Shown here piece by piece: positions 17,246 through 24,785 of a stretch of DNA of 39,071 bases. Positions within the stretch are counted from its first letter, which is position 1. Every line of letters starts with the position of its first letter. The DNA is from Oscillibacter valericigenes (GTDB lineage: Bacteria > Bacillota > Clostridia > Oscillospirales > Oscillospiraceae), in NCBI RefSeq assembly GCF_021531315.1, contig NZ_JAFBIQ010000019.1, forward strand, positions 1-39,071. The letters run 5' to 3'. The notes under the pieces were generated by a model, which was not told the DNA's origin, did not search any database, and saw only the letters and a list, made by a program, of their open reading frames with translations. A program made the translations under genes and the position numbers.

Positions 17246-18685
17246 ATGAAAAGAGAGACCGATCGACTCCGCGTTTTCACCATGCTCGCGCTCGCCGCGG
17301 CGCTTTTTGCGCTCTTTCGCACCTTCCCGCTCAGCGGGGACGACTGGTTCCGCGAGGGGCTGGGCGCGTCGCTGCACAGCGTCGGCGACCTTGCGTGCGT
17401 TGTCGCGGAAAAGTGGCGCACGACGAACGGCCGCATCCTCGGCAACATCCTCGCTTACAGCGCGGGCAGCCGCCCGATCCTGCGCGACCTTCTGCGCGCG
17501 CTCATCACACTTGTGCTCATCGCGCTGCTCGCGCGCGTTTCCAAGCTGACTTCCACAGCAGGACTGCTGCTGTGCGCCGCGGCGGTGTTCACGCTGCCGC
17601 GCGAGCTCTTCCGCGAGGCGTACCCCTGGGCGGCGGGCTACTTCAACTATGTTCCGCCGGTGGCCTGTCTGCTCGCGGCTCTCGCGCTGACCGACGCGGT
17701 CTTTGCGGGCAAGGCGCTGCGCGAGAGCGCACCGCGCTGCCTCGCGCTCTTCGCGCTCGGCTTCGCCTCGCAGCTTTTTGTCGAGAATGTCACCCTCTGC
17801 ACGCTCTGCGCGGCGGGACTGATGACGCTTTGGTATCTGCTCCGCGAGAGAAAGCTCTCACCCTCGCTTTTGTGCTGGCTGCTCGGCGCGCTCGGCGGCG
17901 CGGCGCTGCTGTTCGCCTCGCCGTCCTACGCGGTCATCCTGCACGGGGGCGGTATGTATCACGCGGGCGTTTCCGGCGGGCTTGCCGGTCTGCTCGCCTC
18001 CGCGCAGAAAAACAGCGCGACGGTGTTCCGTTTCCTGCTCGCGGACTGTCCGGTGCTCTATGTCTCCGTGGCGGCGCTGCTGACACTCTTTTTCGCGCGC
18101 GGACGCAGGCGGGCAGCGGACATCTCGCTGCTCGCGGCGCTGCTGTCCTGCACGGCAGCTTTGCCGCTGCACACGCTGCTTCGTCTTTCGAACGGCGCGC
18201 TCGCGGCGCTCTGCCTCGCGTGGTTCCTGCTCGCGATCCTCGGCACGCTGTGCTGGACGGCGGGGGCGCTCCGCGCGCGGGGGTGCTTTTTCCTGCTTTT
18301 GTCGCTCAGCGCGGCGCTGCCGCTGCTGTTCGTGTCCCCTGTCGGGCCGCGCTGCCTGTACGCGAGTTATCTGCTCACGCTTGCCGCGGCCTTCAGCCTG
18401 CTCGCCGAAAGCGACCTCAAGCCGGACTTTGCCCTCCCGCTCTGCGCGGGACTTTGCGCGGCGGTGCTCGTCTTTTACACCCTCTCCTACCTCCCGCTGC
18501 GCCGCGCGGTCGCGGCGCAGGAAACGCTGCTGCGCGAGGCGATGCTGCGCGGCGAGCGCACGGTCCGCGTCCCCGCCTGCGGCGATACCTCTGGCCTTTT
18601 GTGGGAGCCGGACACGCCGAAGATGGAGTATGCCTATTTCTACATCACGCCCGGTGACCTGAGCATCGAATTTGAAACGAGGTGA
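17246..18685 (+). CDS. Polytopic membrane protein, GT-C glycosyltransferase-like (DUF6056-like)
   Basis: 479 aa with about 11-12 hydrophobic helices. The first loop after helix 1 contains SGDDWFREG and later TNGRILGN, resembling the acidic first-loop motif of GT-C glycosyltransferases that use polyprenyl-phosphate sugars, and of DUF6056 proteins. A strong AGGAGG precedes the ATG. It is immediately followed (4 bp) by a UbiA-type phosphoribosyltransferase and two SMR-like half transporters, which supports a role in moving a lipid-linked sugar onto an outer acceptor. The membrane topology is clear; the glycosyltransferase role is inference. Confidence 0.6.
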   Translation: MKRETDRLRVFTMLALAAALFALFRTFPLSGDDWFREGLGASLHSVGDLACVVAEKWRTTNGRILGNILAYSAGSRPILRDLLRALITLVLIALLARVSKLTSTAGLLLCAAAVFTLPRELFREAYPWAAGYFNYVPPVACLLAALALTDAVFAGKALRESAPRCLALFALGFASQLFVENVTLCTLCAAGLMTLWYLLRERKLSPSLLCWLLGALGGAALLFASPSYAVILHGGGMYHAGVSGGLAGLLASAQKNSATVFRFLLADCPVLYVSVAALLTLFFARGRRRAADISLLAALLSCTAALPLHTLLRLSNGALAALCLAWFLLAILGTLCWTAGALRARGCFFLLLSLSAALPLLFVSPVGPRCLYASYLLTLAAAFSLLAESDLKPDFALPLCAGLCAAVLVFYTLSYLPLRRAVAAQETLLREAMLRGERTVRVPACGDTSGLLWEPDTPKMEYAYFYITPGDLSIEFETR

Positions 18686-18689
18686 GCGC

Positions 18690-19541
18690 ATGAAAAACTA
18701 CCTTCGCCTGCTGCGCCCCAAGCACTATGTGAAAAATGTTCTCGTGCTGCTGCCGCTTTTTTTCAGCGGACGGTTTTTCGAGCGCACGCCGCTGTGCGTG
18801 GGGCTGCTCGGCTTTGCGGCGTTCTGCCTGCTCTCCTCGCTCGTCTACATCGTCAACGACCTGCGCGACGCGCCCGCCGACCGCCTGCACCCGACCAAGT
18901 GCCGCCGTCCCATCGCCAGCGGCGCGGTGGGCGTTCCCTCGGCCCTCGCGCTTGCCGCCGCGCTCGGCGCGGCAGTGCTGCTCCTCGGTATCCTCGCGCA
19001 CTTTTCGGCAGGCAGTTGGCTCTGCATGGGCGTGTATCTGCTCGTCAACCTCGGTTACAGCTTTGGGTTGAAAAATGTCCCCATCCTCGATGTGGCGCTG
19101 CTGGTCTCCGGCTTTTTGCTGCGCGTTCTCTTCGGCGCGTCGGTCACAGGCATCACGATCTCCAACTGGCTCTACCTCACCGTCGTGTCCATTTCCTTCT
19201 ACCTCGCGCTCGGCAAGCGGCGCGGCGAGCTGCGCCGGCAGAGCGACACCGCGCGGCCCGTGCTGCGCTATTATAACGACGCCTTTCTCAGCCGCAACAT
19301 GAGCAGCTGCCTGACGCTCGCGGTCGTGTTCTACTCGCTTTGGAGCGTGGACGAAGCCAACGCCGGCACTCACCTTGTCTGGACAGTGCCGCTCGTTCTC
19401 TGCCTGTGCCTGAAATACTCTCTCACGGTCGAGGGCAACTCGGACGGCGATCCCGTCGAGGTCATCTACGGCGACAAGGTCCTGCTCGTGCTGATCGCGC
19501 TTTTTGCCGCCGTGACGACGGCGCTGCTCTATGGGGTATAG
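18690..19541 (+). CDS. UbiA-superfamily decaprenyl-phosphate phosphoribosyltransferase-like protein
   Basis: 283 aa with about eight or nine membrane helices. The key signature NDLRDAPADR (residues 56-65), followed by HPTKCRRPIASG, is the pattern of the DPPR-synthase branch of UbiA. That branch moves 5-phosphoribose from PRPP onto polyprenyl phosphate, the first step to lipid-linked ribose or arabinose. A second acidic motif (DNDGDPVEVI-like, SDGDPVEVIYGDK) lies near the end. GAGGTGAG is 4 nt before the ATG, which follows the previous stop by 4 bp. The family is clear; the exact lipid and sugar are not proven. Confidence 0.8.
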   Translation: MKNYLRLLRPKHYVKNVLVLLPLFFSGRFFERTPLCVGLLGFAAFCLLSSLVYIVNDLRDAPADRLHPTKCRRPIASGAVGVPSALALAAALGAAVLLLGILAHFSAGSWLCMGVYLLVNLGYSFGLKNVPILDVALLVSGFLLRVLFGASVTGITISNWLYLTVVSISFYLALGKRRGELRRQSDTARPVLRYYNDAFLSRNMSSCLTLAVVFYSLWSVDEANAGTHLVWTVPLVLCLCLKYSLTVEGNSDGDPVEVIYGDKVLLVLIALFAAVTTALLYGV

Positions 19542-19545
19542 AGCG

Positions 19546-19890
19546 ATGGCGGGAGGAAAAAATCTCGCGCGCGGCGTCGCGCTGATGCTGACCTCGTCGC
19601 TGATGACCTGCGTGGGCCAGCTTTTGTGGAAGCTCTCGGCGGACGGCTCGCTGCCGCTCCTGCTCGGCGGCTTTGCGCTCTACGGCGCGGGCGCGCTGAC
19701 CATGATCTTCGCCCTGCGCTGCGGAGAGCTTTCCGTGCTCCACCCGATGCTCGGCGCGGGCTATGTGCTCTCGCTGCTGCTCGGAAGCGTATTCCTGAAT
19801 GAGCCGCTCTCGTCGGCAAAGCTCATCGGCGTGGCCGTCATCGTCGCGGGACTGGTGCTGCTCGCGCGCAGCGGGGAGGTCGGACGATGA
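19546..19890 (+). CDS. SMR/EamA-like four-helix membrane protein, first of a pair
   Basis: 114 aa with four helices, about half of an EamA transporter, and LLWKLS, LSVLHPMLGAGYVLSLLLGSVFLNEPLS typical of the ArnE/SMR type. Its stop overlaps the start of the next, similar gene by 4 bp (ATGA). ArnE/ArnF, which flip undecaprenyl-phosphate-aminoarabinose, have the same paired layout. The position directly after the phosphoribosyltransferase suggests flipping of a polyprenyl-phosphate-pentose. The start is uncertain: an ATG at 19531 also exists and neither has a strong SD. Confidence 0.75.
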   Translation: MAGGKNLARGVALMLTSSLMTCVGQLLWKLSADGSLPLLLGGFALYGAGALTMIFALRCGELSVLHPMLGAGYVLSLLLGSVFLNEPLSSAKLIGVAVIVAGLVLLARSGEVGR

Positions 19891-20216
19891 ACCTTGCACT
19901 CTCCGTTGCGCTCATGACGCTCTGCGGCTCGCTCGGCGCGCTCTTTTTCAAGCGCGGCGCGGCGGATGTGAGTGGTCTGCGCTCGCTCCTTACCTCGCCG
20001 CGGCTCTGGCTGGGCGGCTGCTGCTACCTCGTCGGCGCGGCGCTGAATATCCTGCTTCTGCGCGGCCACGATTACTCCGTGGTTTATCCTCTCACCTCAC
20101 TGACCTATGTGTGGTCGCTCGCCCTCTCCGCCGCGCTGCTGCACGAGCGTGTCACGGCACAAAAGCTCCTCGGCGTCGCGGCGGTCTGCCTCGGCGTATT
20201 CCTGCTCACGCGGTAA
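19887..20216 (+). CDS. SMR/EamA-like four-helix membrane protein, second of a pair
   Basis: 109 aa with four helices. VYPLTSLTYVWSLALSAALLHERVTAQKLLGVAAVCLGVFLL is split over the last two helices and is the usual end of an EamA half domain. It is translationally coupled to the preceding gene (4-bp overlap), so the two probably form a heterodimer. It is the last gene of the envelope cluster before a strong palindromic terminator. Confidence 0.75.
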   Translation: MNLALSVALMTLCGSLGALFFKRGAADVSGLRSLLTSPRLWLGGCCYLVGAALNILLLRGHDYSVVYPLTSLTYVWSLALSAALLHERVTAQKLLGVAAVCLGVFLLTR

Positions 20217-20228
20217 GGCAAAACGCAA

Positions 20229-20266
20229 GGGTGCCGAAAACCGGAAGCTTCCGGTTTTCGGCACCC
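20229..20266. terminator. Perfect 38-bp palindromic bidirectional terminator
   Basis: Arms of 19 bp with no unpaired spacer (GGGTGCCGAAAACCGGAAG and its exact complement), then CTTTTCTCT. It separates the + envelope cluster from the - AEC transporter gene, which end towards each other. Confidence 0.8.
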
Positions 20267-20281
20267 CTTTTCTCTCCGTCC

Positions 20282-21214
20282 TTACAGCAGCAGCATCAGC
20301 ACCGGTGTCACCACAAAGCAGGCAAGCGTGGAGATCGCCGCACCCTGCGCGGCAAGCTGCTCGTCCGCGCCGTATTCCGACGCAGCCACGACCGTCTGCG
20401 TCACGACCGGCATTGCCGACTCGACGATGTAGACATTTCTTGCCAGCCCCGTCACGCCGAAGAGGGCGCAGAACAGCACACAGATCGCGGGGGCTGCAAC
20501 GAAGCGGAAGAGCAGCATCACGCCGATCGTGCGGTCGAGCCGCAGATTTTTCACCCCAAGCTCGTGGATGATATATCCCGTGAGCAGCAGCGCCAGCGGT
20601 GTGACCATGCTGTTCATATACCGCCCGTAGGAGAGCACGAGGGTCGGCAGATGAATGTCCAGCAGCACAAGGGCAAGTGCGGCCAGCGTGCCGAGGATCG
20701 TCGGCGTTTTCAGAAAGCGCAGCAGCATTTTCGATGAGAAGGCGGTCGTTTCGCCGGACCATCGGACCAGCGAGATGCCACCGAGCTGCATGAAGGTGGT
20801 GCTGACCATCCAATAGAGCATGACAGAGGGTGTGCACTCGCTGCCGAACAGCTCGGTACACATCGCAAGGCCGATGAAAATGCTGTTGGACAAGGCGCAC
20901 ATCATGATAAAAACGCCGAGTCGGCGGCGCGGGATGTGCAGAAGCTTTCCGAGGGCAAACGCCAGTGCAAAGTCCAGCACGCAGGAGCAAAAGCCTGTGA
21001 GCAGCATACGGCCCGACTGCTCCAGCAGCTCGCGGGACAGGTTGACCTGGAAGCTATATATACACATACAGGGAACGGCGATATTCATCAGCAGCTTGCT
21101 GATAAACGCCTTGCCCTGCGCGCTCATCCAGCCCTTTGCCGCGCAGAAATAACCGGTCGCCGTCAGCAGCAATATGATGGTGACGGACGTGACGGCGTGA
21201 AGAAAGGTTTCCAT
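20282..21214 (-). CDS. AEC-family (auxin efflux carrier-like) transporter
   Basis: 310 aa with about ten helices. The N-terminus (AAKGWMSAQGKAFISKLLMNIAVPCM, with the conserved NIAxPC) and the C-terminal half (RFVAAPAICVLFC, ESAMPVVTQTVVAASEYGAD) are typical of AEC permeases. These export small organic acids or related anions. The frame is open far upstream, but the ATG at 21214 has GAGGTG 7 nt before it and begins at the first helix. It is monocistronic, with its promoter at 21249-21277. Confidence 0.88.
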   Translation of the reverse strand: METFLHAVTSVTIILLLTATGYFCAAKGWMSAQGKAFISKLLMNIAVPCMCIYSFQVNLSRELLEQSGRMLLTGFCSCVLDFALAFALGKLLHIPRRRLGVFIMMCALSNSIFIGLAMCTELFGSECTPSVMLYWMVSTTFMQLGGISLVRWSGETTAFSSKMLLRFLKTPTILGTLAALALVLLDIHLPTLVLSYGRYMNSMVTPLALLLTGYIIHELGVKNLRLDRTIGVMLLFRFVAAPAICVLFCALFGVTGLARNVYIVESAMPVVTQTVVAASEYGADEQLAAQGAAISTLACFVVTPVLMLLL

Positions 21215-21248
21215 AGCCTTACACCTCGGAAAAAGCATTGATGGGATC

Positions 21249-21277
21249 AGTATAGCAGTCCGATGCCGAAGAAACAA
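21249..21277 (-). promoter_or_regulatory. Promoter of the AEC transporter gene
   Basis: On the minus strand, TTGTTT (21272-21277), 17 bp, TATACT (21249-21254), with TGC before the -10. It lies back-to-back with the + promoter at 21298-21326. Confidence 0.6.
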
Positions 21278-21297
21278 GCCCGCCCCCCGAAAAGAAG

Positions 21298-21326
21298 TTG
21301 AAAAAAGCGAGGAAATGGAGTATCCT
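21298..21326 (+). promoter_or_regulatory. Promoter of the nucleotidyltransferase gene
   Basis: TTGAAA (21298-21303), 17 bp, TATCCT (21321-21326), 33 bp upstream of the start codon. Confidence 0.55.
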
Positions 21327-21358
21327 ATTAAAAAATCAGCCCATAGGGAGGAACAGCG

Positions 21359-22285
21359 ATGAAAGCGGCACTGGTCATTATGGCGGCGGGCATGGGCTCG
21401 CGCTACGGCGGCAGCAAGCAGGTAGACGGCATCGGGCCCAACGGCGAAATTTTGATGGAATACTCCATCTACGACGCGATCCGCGCGGGCTTCACCAAGG
21501 TGGTGTTCATCATCAAGCCCGAGATGCGCGCGCAGATGGAGTCGCTGTGCGGCAAGCGCGTCGCCGGCATGACGGCGGCGGACGGCTCGCCGGTCGAGGT
21601 CTGCTACGCCTATCAGGATTTTTCCAGCGTGCCCGCGTTCTACCACGTTCCCGCGGAGCGCACCAAACCCTTCGGCACGGCGCACGCCGTGCTCTGCGCG
21701 CGGGACTGTGTCAGCGAGCCGTTCATCGTCATCAACGCCGACGACTACTACGGTGCGGACGCCTTCCGCGTGATCTACGGGGCGCTCGGCGCGCTCAAGG
21801 CCGAGGGCAAGGCCGCGATGGTCGGCTACCGCCTGGATAAGACCGTCAGCGAGCACGGCAGCGTGACGCGCGGCGTGTGCCATGTGACAGACGGTATGCT
21901 CGACCGGATCGTCGAGACCTTCAAGCTCACCGTGTTCCCCGACGGCACGATCCGCGACGTGGACAAAAATCCCGCGGGCGAGCTCTACGCGCCCGATACG
22001 CCGGTGTCCATGAATTTCTGGGGCTTCACGCCGTGGATCTTCACAAGGCTGGAGGAGTATTTCACCGCCTTCCTTCGCTCGCTTCCCGCGGATGAACTCA
22101 AAAAGGAATGTCTGCTGCCGGGCATGGTCGGCGAGCTCATCGAAAAGGGCGCGCTGCGCGTGCGCGTGCTGCACTCGGACGCGAAATGGTTCGGCATGAC
22201 CTACCACGAGGACAGGGCCGCGGTCGCCGCCGCGCTCAGGGCACTGCACGAGGCGGGCGTCTACCCGCCGACGCTGCGCGGATAA
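21359..22285 (+). CDS. Nucleotidyltransferase family protein (sugar-1-phosphate NTase-like)
   Basis: 308 aa. The N-terminal ALVIMAAGMGSRYGGSKQ is the NTP-binding signature of GT-A-fold sugar nucleotidyltransferases. GTAHAVLCARD and INADDYYGADAF supply the usual substrate and metal sites, and MNFWGFTPWIF follows. Such enzymes activate sugar phosphates; the sugar and nucleotide cannot be read from sequence. GGGAGG is placed correctly before the ATG. It may be co-transcribed with the 75-aa gene, but a hairpin with a T run lies between them. Confidence 0.85.
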   Translation: MKAALVIMAAGMGSRYGGSKQVDGIGPNGEILMEYSIYDAIRAGFTKVVFIIKPEMRAQMESLCGKRVAGMTAADGSPVEVCYAYQDFSSVPAFYHVPAERTKPFGTAHAVLCARDCVSEPFIVINADDYYGADAFRVIYGALGALKAEGKAAMVGYRLDKTVSEHGSVTRGVCHVTDGMLDRIVETFKLTVFPDGTIRDVDKNPAGELYAPDTPVSMNFWGFTPWIFTRLEEYFTAFLRSLPADELKKECLLPGMVGELIEKGALRVRVLHSDAKWFGMTYHEDRAAVAAALRALHEAGVYPPTLRG

Positions 22286-22298
22286 AGCATAAAAGCGT

Positions 22299-22334
22299 CA
22301 CCTTCGGGCAAGATAGCCCGGAGGTGATCTTTTT
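22299..22334 (+). promoter_or_regulatory. Hairpin that buries the SD of the 75-aa gene and ends in a T run
   Basis: CACCTTCGGGC (22299-22309) pairs with GCCCGGAGGTG (22316-22326) through 11 pairs, one of them a G-U, around the loop AAGATA. The 3' arm contains GGAGGTG, the SD of the ATG at 22335. TTTTT (22330-22334) follows 3 nt after the stem. It can therefore act as a terminator for the gene upstream, as an SD-sequestering switch, or as both. Confidence 0.6.
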
Positions 22335-22562
22335 ATGGACAAGGAAAAGAAGGAGCGCAAGCACTGCCCCTTACCCGACGCGCCGTTCACCGACCCAATA
22401 TTCGGCCAGCCGGAGAGCTGCGCCGAGCTGGTGAACAAATACGGCACCTACAACATCCAGCCGACCGCGGACACAGAGAACACCTTCCCGCTCATCGCCC
22501 ACGCCCTGCCCGAGGCGTGGAGGGATATGGCGCTCGGGAAAGAGGACTTGGAGCAGGAATGA
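22335..22562 (+). CDS. Small hypothetical protein, 75 aa
   Basis: I do not recognise this protein. It is hydrophilic and acidic towards the end, has no membrane segment, and contains DAPFTDPIFGQPESCAELV and TYNIQP. The SD is exceptionally strong (GGAGGTGAT) with 8 nt to the ATG, which supports a real gene, but it lies in the 3' arm of the hairpin at 22299-22326. A terminator follows directly at 22563-22590. Codon use is like its neighbours. Confidence 0.7.
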   Translation: MDKEKKERKHCPLPDAPFTDPIFGQPESCAELVNKYGTYNIQPTADTENTFPLIAHALPEAWRDMALGKEDLEQE

Positions 22563-22590
22563 GAAAAGCGCGGCTTTCGCCGCGCTTTTC
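22563..22590. terminator. Bidirectional terminator between the 75-aa gene and tex
   Basis: A 12-bp inverted repeat (GAAAAGCGCGGC / GCCGCGCTTTTC) with loop TTTC, A-rich on one side and T-rich on the other, between convergent genes. Confidence 0.85.
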
Positions 22591-22593
22591 CTT

Positions 22594-24738
22594 TTACTCC
22601 TTGGGGACCTGCTTCATCGAGAGCGAAATGCGGTGCTTTTTCTCGTCCACCTCAAGCACAATGACCTTCACCACATCGCCCACGGCGACCACCTCGCTCG
22701 GATGCCGAATGAATTTATCGCACACCTGCGAGATGTGCACCAGCCCATCCTGATGCACGCCGATGTCCACAAACACGCCGAAGTCGATGACATTGCGCAC
22801 CGTGCCGGTGAGCACCATGCCGCTCTTTAAGTCCTTGATGTCCAGCACATCGGTGCGCAGAATGGGCGCGGGCAGTTCGTCGCGCGGGTCGCGCCCGGGC
22901 TTTGAAAGCTCCCTTGCGATGTCGCGCAGCGTCGGCACGCCGACGACGAGCGCCCCGGCGGCCTTCTCCGCGCCGTAGGCGTCAAGCCTTGCGGGGAGGT
23001 CCTGCGCGTCCTTCGGCGTCACGCCGAGCAGGTCGAGCAAGCCCTTGGCGGCGGCGTAGCTTTCGGGATGGACACCGGTATTGTCGAGCACATTTTTGCT
23101 CTCCGGCACGCGCAGGAAGCCCGCGCACTGCTCGAATGCCTTGGGCCCGAGCTTGTCGACCTTCAAAAGCTGGCGGCGCGTGGTGAACACACCGTTCTCC
23201 TCGCGGAAGGCGACGATGTTCTTGGCGATCGTGCCGTTGAGCCCCGCCACGCGTGTGAGCAGCGAGGGTGAGGCGGTGTTGAGGTCCACGCCGACCGCGT
23301 TCACGCAGTCCTCGACCACGGCGTTGAGACTCGCGTCCAGCTCCTTTTGCGGCATATCGTGCTGATACTGCCCCACGCCGATGGCCTTGGGGTCGATCTT
23401 CACCAGCTCCGCGAGCGGGTCCTGCAAACGCCGCGCGATGGACACAGCGGAGCGGAGGTTAACATCGAACTGCGGAAACTCCTCCGCGGCGAGCTTGCTC
23501 GCGGAGTAGACCGACGCGCCCGCCTCGCTCACGATCATGTAGCTGAGGCTCCCGCCGACCTTGTGGATGAGCTCGACGGTCATCTGCTCGGTCTCGCGGC
23601 TCGCGGTGCCGTTGCCGATGGCAATGTGCTCCACGCCGTGCCGCTTCACCAGCTGCGCAAGCTTTGCAATGGCCTCGTTTTTCTGCCGCTCACCGTAGGT
23701 GGGGTAGACCACCGCGGTATCGAGCACCTTGCCGGTCGCGTCGACGACGGCGACCTTGCAGCCGTGCGCGTAACCGGGGTCAAGCCCCATCGTCACATGG
23801 CCCTTGACCGGCGGCTGCATCAAAAGCGGCTTGAGGTTGAGGGCGAACATCCTGATCGCGCCCTCACTGGCGCGGTCGGTCAGCGCCGTGCGCATCTCGC
23901 GCTCGAGCGAGGGATAGATGAGGCGGTCGTAGGCGTCCTCGGCAGCGGCCTTGACGAGCTCCATCGCGGCGGAGCCGGGCTTCACCACCGCGCGGCGCAG
24001 CAGCGGCAGCGCCAGCTCGCGGTCGAGCAGCACGGTCGCGCTGAGCATTTTTTCCTTCTCGCCGCGGTTGACGGCAAGAATTTGATGGCCCTGTAAGCGG
24101 CTGAGCGGCTGCTCGAAATCGTAGTACAGGCGGTAGACGCTGTCCTCCTCCGTCGCGGCGAGGGAGCGCAGCGTCCCGCGCTTTTCCAGCAGCTCGCGCA
24201 GCGACCTGCGGACAGCCGCGTCGTCGCTGATCCACTCGGCAATAATGTCGTTTGCGCCCTGAAGGGCGTCGGCAAGCGTCTCCACGCCCTTTTCCGCGCT
24301 GAGATAGTCCGCGGCGGCTTCCTCCGGTCGGGGGCAGTCGCGCTCCTGCGCGAAGAGCAGCGCCGCGAGCGGCTCAAGCCCCTTTTCCTTGGCGACGGTC
24401 GCGCGGGTACGGCGCTTGGGCTTGTAGGGGCGGTAGAGGTCCTCGACCTCGGCGAGCGTCTGCGCCGCGTCGAGCGCGGAGGCAAGCTCGTCTGTCAGCT
24501 TCCCCTGTTCGTCGATGCTCGCCTTGACGCTCTCCCTGCGCTCGGCAAGGCTGCGAAGATACGCAAGCCGCTCTTCGAGCGTGCGCAGGGCGGTGTCGTC
24601 CATCGAGCCATGCAGCTCCTTGCGGTAGCGGGCGATGAAGGGAATGGTGTTGCCCTCGTCGAGCAGCTTCACAACATTTTCAATGTGCTCAACGGGGCGG
24701 TTCAGCTCGCGCGCGAGCTGTTCGATGATGGTGGGCAT
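22594..24738 (-). CDS. tex: Tex-family RNA-binding protein with S1 domain
   Basis: 714 aa, the normal length. Tex proteins act with RNA polymerase and nucleic acids in transcription; the detailed role differs between species. An N-terminal helix-turn-helix region (IEQLARELNRPVEHIENVVKLLDEGNTIPFIARYRKE) is followed by a YqgF/RuvC-like domain (MGLDPGYAHGCKVAVVDATGKVLD), a helix-hairpin-helix region (GVDLNTASPSLLTRVAGLN), and a C-terminal S1 domain (GMVLTGTVRNVIDFGVFVDIGVHQDGLVHIS). It lies downstream of the DUF1846 gene, with a terminator between them. Confidence 0.95.
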   Translation of the reverse strand: MPTIIEQLARELNRPVEHIENVVKLLDEGNTIPFIARYRKELHGSMDDTALRTLEERLAYLRSLAERRESVKASIDEQGKLTDELASALDAAQTLAEVEDLYRPYKPKRRTRATVAKEKGLEPLAALLFAQERDCPRPEEAAADYLSAEKGVETLADALQGANDIIAEWISDDAAVRRSLRELLEKRGTLRSLAATEEDSVYRLYYDFEQPLSRLQGHQILAVNRGEKEKMLSATVLLDRELALPLLRRAVVKPGSAAMELVKAAAEDAYDRLIYPSLEREMRTALTDRASEGAIRMFALNLKPLLMQPPVKGHVTMGLDPGYAHGCKVAVVDATGKVLDTAVVYPTYGERQKNEAIAKLAQLVKRHGVEHIAIGNGTASRETEQMTVELIHKVGGSLSYMIVSEAGASVYSASKLAAEEFPQFDVNLRSAVSIARRLQDPLAELVKIDPKAIGVGQYQHDMPQKELDASLNAVVEDCVNAVGVDLNTASPSLLTRVAGLNGTIAKNIVAFREENGVFTTRRQLLKVDKLGPKAFEQCAGFLRVPESKNVLDNTGVHPESYAAAKGLLDLLGVTPKDAQDLPARLDAYGAEKAAGALVVGVPTLRDIARELSKPGRDPRDELPAPILRTDVLDIKDLKSGMVLTGTVRNVIDFGVFVDIGVHQDGLVHISQVCDKFIRHPSEVVAVGDVVKVIVLEVDEKKHRISLSMKQVPKE

Positions 24739-24756
24739 AGGCGGTTCCTTTCCGAG

Positions 24757-24785
24757 AAAAAGAGGGAGAACAGCTCCCTCTTTTT
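24757..24785 (-). terminator. Terminator between the DUF1846 gene and tex
   Basis: A 12-bp inverted repeat (AAAAAGAGGGAG / CTCCCTCTTTTT) with loop AACAG. On the minus strand it includes part of the TAA stop of the DUF1846 gene, so that gene ends inside its own terminator. Readthrough into tex remains possible, because I see no separate tex promoter. Confidence 0.8.

Noticed and set aside
20229-20266. The perfect 38-bp palindrome as a special site (resolution or origin)
   Set aside because: It lies between convergent genes and is followed by a T-rich stretch, so a bidirectional terminator explains it.
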